From a virus, in the IMG/VR virus record IMGVR_UViG_3300020191_000016, positions 1-49,507 of that record: DNA of 49,507 nucleotides. One strand, 5' to 3'. A program made the position numbers and the translations under genes. The notes beneath the pieces were generated by a model. That model was not told the DNA's origin and made no database searches. It saw only the letters and a list, made by a program, of their open reading frames with translations. This document shows positions 47,690 to 49,507 of this stretch, piece after piece; the stretch's first letter is position 1, and the number at the start of each line of letters is the position of its first letter.

Positions 47690-48463
47690 TTAAAAGATGT
47701 TTGAGTTTTCTCCAGTTTCTTTAGAGGCGGTGTCTTCGCCCTCATACTTTACATTTACATCACCAGTAGAGACTGACGCGGCAAAAGATTTGGCGTCATT
47801 AAACACGCCCTGGTCTTCAATCGTACCGATGCGTGTAATCTCCCAGCCATGCCATGAGCCTTTGTCGTTCGACTCTTTTGTTGTTGCCAGGCGGTAAACC
47901 TGCGAATAAATCGGCGGAGTGAATGCGCCATTCGCACCCTGCATCTTCACAGAGGTCATCATGGAATTCCACTTGCGTGACTTTTTGAGTTGCGTGGACT
48001 TCATGCTGATGATGGCAGGCTGGAAAAAGCCTTCTTTGCCTTTGTAGAGCACGTAGTAGTTCGCTGTGTTCTCAATGTAATTACCGTTATCAAGATAATC
48101 TTTGTTGTCGCCTGGTTGCTTGTGCGTGCGAGACAGAATGTCGCTTGTCGCTTGGTGCACGGCTACTAGACCTTGACCACTGCCGCGAGGCGTCCATTCA
48201 ATGTAAACGCGCTGATACGAGCAGGGCACAACCTCAACGCCTTCATCACCTGCAAATGTTTCTGACGATACTGAATCAAAAATCATGCCGGTCTTTGCGC
48301 CGTCAATAGTTTCAAGCTCAGGTGACATGTTTGTCATTATTTTTAGGAATGGCAGTGCAAGATCGTCTTGACCCATCGCCTCTAATCCGGTGTTCGCCTC
48401 TTCTTCAAAAGAAGATACTAGTGCGAGCTCGGTTGGTTTTTTTGTTGCTACTTCTTTAGTCAT
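47690..48463 (-). CDS. Putative ssDNA-binding/replication-associated protein
   Basis: 257 residues. Conserved-looking core with MGQDDLALPFLKIMTNMSPE, SYQRVYIEWTPRGSG and KSTQLKKSRKWNSMMTSVKM. A Gln/Lys/aromatic pattern and an acidic C-terminal tail ending NSNIF are reminiscent of ssDNA-binding proteins, whose tails recruit partners. Position immediately upstream of primase, helicase and polymerase supports a DNA role. I do not claim a named family. Confidence 0.6.
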   Translation of the reverse strand: MTKEVATKKPTELALVSSFEEEANTGLEAMGQDDLALPFLKIMTNMSPELETIDGAKTGMIFDSVSSETFAGDEGVEVVPCSYQRVYIEWTPRGSGQGLVAVHQATSDILSRTHKQPGDNKDYLDNGNYIENTANYYVLYKGKEGFFQPAIISMKSTQLKKSRKWNSMMTSVKMQGANGAFTPPIYSQVYRLATTKESNDKGSWHGWEITRIGTIEDQGVFNDAKSFAASVSTGDVNVKYEGEDTASKETGENSNIF

Positions 48464-48486
48464 GGTTCTTTTTCCTTTTTTCTTGT

Positions 48487-49029
48487 TTAGGTTTTTATTT
48501 TTACCCGCTGACCGACGTACACGCCAAAAAGATCCAGGGGCATCTCATTGCCACGCTCGATCTGCTCTTTGACAAACGCCTTGAGTGTCATCGGTTCTAC
48601 CTTCTCCGCTTGCTCGAGAGGATAATTCTCTGCGCTGAGAAGATTCTTGAGACGATCACACAGTTCATCTTCACCGCGCCCAAAGCGGACCGAGACCGTG
48701 TTCTTTATAATATCGTCATATCCTTTTTCACGAAGCCACTGAAAGGCTTCTGCACGCCTAGCGGCGGCAATGCTGGCAGAATAATACTTTTCTACTTTGA
48801 TGCTTGAGCCGTCAGCCATGGTGAACGACTCCATACCAGTGCTCAAGATAGCCTCTGGCAGAACTTCTTCAACCATCTTGCGATGCTGTTTTTTCTTTTC
48901 ATCCACGACAGACTGGAGGTCTTCAAGTTCTTTCTCAAGCTCCTTGGCCTTTCGTGCAAGTTCTGAAATGGTTTTTAGGCTATCGTCATCTGCCTGTAGG
49001 GCTTGCGCCTCTTTTTCAAAATCAATCAT
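48487..49029 (-). CDS. Conserved protein with coiled-coil N-terminus
   Basis: 180 residues from ATG 49029 (a GTG at 49038 is less likely). Residues about 10-60 form a coiled coil (LARKAKELEKELEDLQSVVD), then a compact domain with SFTMADGSSIKVEKYYSASI and RFGRGEDELCDRLKN. Similar proteins are common in phage replication regions. Role unknown; DNA-binding is possible. Confidence 0.65.
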   Translation of the reverse strand: MIDFEKEAQALQADDDSLKTISELARKAKELEKELEDLQSVVDEKKKQHRKMVEEVLPEAILSTGMESFTMADGSSIKVEKYYSASIAAARRAEAFQWLREKGYDDIIKNTVSVRFGRGEDELCDRLKNLLSAENYPLEQAEKVEPMTLKAFVKEQIERGNEMPLDLFGVYVGQRVKIKT

Positions 49030-49354
49030 CTTCACCACCCCGGTTATAAATATCTACCTGAATAGGCAAGTATCGCCGCTCTTGCTTGTCCCACTTCAGG
49101 CACTTGTAGCGCCCGTGGTTTTTATCGGAAGCCACTGAGGCCATGATGGCAATGGCAGTTGGGTCGCCGATGAATAACAGATAGTCATCGTCGTCAAAGT
49201 GCTCAAGTGCTCTTTTAATACGACTGACTGTTGGGGCAGAAATAAAGTTTATCTGCGACTGAGTGGGCGGTAAGACTACGTGAATTTCACCGTAATCTAG
49301 GGCCGGTGCGATGTTGTGCTTTGGTGATTCGCTCACCACAAATACCGATGGCAT
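49022..49354 (-). CDS. Small conserved replication-region protein
   Basis: 110 residues with AGGAG before the ATG at 49354. Contains NFISAPTVSRIKRALEHFDD, then DDYLLFIGDPTAIAIMASVA and GRYKCLKWDKQERRYLPIQV, a strand-helix-strand pattern typical of marine phages. Function unknown. Eight-base overlap with the next gene. Confidence 0.65.
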   Translation of the reverse strand: MPSVFVVSESPKHNIAPALDYGEIHVVLPPTQSQINFISAPTVSRIKRALEHFDDDDYLLFIGDPTAIAIMASVASDKNHGRYKCLKWDKQERRYLPIQVDIYNRGGEDD

Positions 49355-49385
49355 TTTTTTCTCCTGTCTACTTTCTCAATGGGGG

Positions 49386-49507
49386 TTAGATTGTATTGTC
49401 GTTCTGATTTTTTTGCAATGCTTCTTTGTGAAATTTATCAACGCGGCGGAGCCACGCATCTTTGTATCGTTGAAACTCACTTCCCGTCGTTGTGAATTCA
49501 ATTGTTG
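49386..49507 (-). CDS. Truncated gene at the right edge (C-terminal 39 residues)
   Basis: The minus-strand frame is open from the window edge to TAA at 49386-49388, encoding TIEFTTTGSEFQRYKDAWL and a basic helical end. It lacks a start in the window, so it is the 3' end of a gene whose front lies to the right. No family recognisable. Confidence 0.55.
   Translation of the reverse strand, partial: TIEFTTTGSEFQRYKDAWLRRVDKFHKEALQKNQNDNTI

Noticed and set aside
1-49507. The window might be a closed circular genome cut at an arbitrary point
   Set aside because: Joining the ends would finish the 1-1910 gene after only three further codons (Thr-Asn-Asn-stop) behind a motif that usually continues, and the first and last bases share no overlap. 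A linear fragment is more likely, though this is not proved.
1-49507. An integrase, repressor or other lysogeny gene
   Set aside because: No tyrosine or serine recombinase signature, CI-like or Cro-like helix-turn-helix gene was recognised; only the parS-like site and Leu762 hint at a non-lytic stage.

Overview
This is one long stretch of a tailed double-stranded DNA bacteriophage, most likely a short-tailed (podovirus-like) marine phage infecting a Gram-negative bacterium. The evidence is a complete virion set (small and large terminase, P22-type portal, scaffold, major capsid protein, connector and tail-hub proteins) with no sheath or tape measure. It also carries small protein families typical of ocean-virus contigs (DUF5872, DUF6321 and DUF6496-like proteins), a viral GroES and several 2-oxoglutarate oxygenases. 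No integrase, repressor, RNA polymerase, tRNA or CRISPR array was recognised. Both ends cut through genes, so the genome continues on both sides. These calls come from reading the sequence only; family names are recognition, not search results.

Nearly every gene lies on the minus strand, so the transcription order runs from high to low coordinates. At 49.5-42.7 kb is the replication block: conserved small proteins, a possible ssDNA-binding protein, a strong terminator, a primase of the archaeo-eukaryotic type, a UvrD-like helicase and a family A DNA polymerase with Leu at the '762' position. At 42.7-39.0 kb are many tiny accessory genes, four of them or their operons led by copies of one promoter cassette, with a repeated hairpin after three stop codons. 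At 39.0-35.2 kb are zinc-binding and membrane microproteins, an HNH protein, a SleB-like wall hydrolase and a sulfotransferase, ending in an AT-rich iteron/operator region (35.41-35.92 kb).

Packaging and assembly follow: small terminase (whose acidic tail is overprinted by a VRR-type nuclease), a 520-base palindrome-rich non-coding region with a parS-like site, large terminase, and a 1665-residue probable ejection protein with an embedded RelA/SpoT-like domain. A single plus-strand gene with its own extended -10 promoter comes next. Portal, GroES, scaffold, capsid, a terminator, a set of very basic microproteins, connector proteins and fibre-like repeat proteins continue down to 13.5 kb.

The last third (13.3-0 kb) holds four 2OG-Fe(II) oxygenases, a glycine-rich adhesin, a tail-fibre chaperone, two paralogous unknown proteins, a lysis module (holin-like membrane proteins plus a T4-type lysozyme), the tail-hub protein and a truncated, probably membrane-active virion protein.

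The parts most worth a second look are the RelA/SpoT-like domain in the giant virion protein, the iteron/operator array, the parS-like region, the four-copy promoter cassette, the covarying hairpin family, the terminase/nuclease overprint and the copper-protein-like domain in a virion protein.
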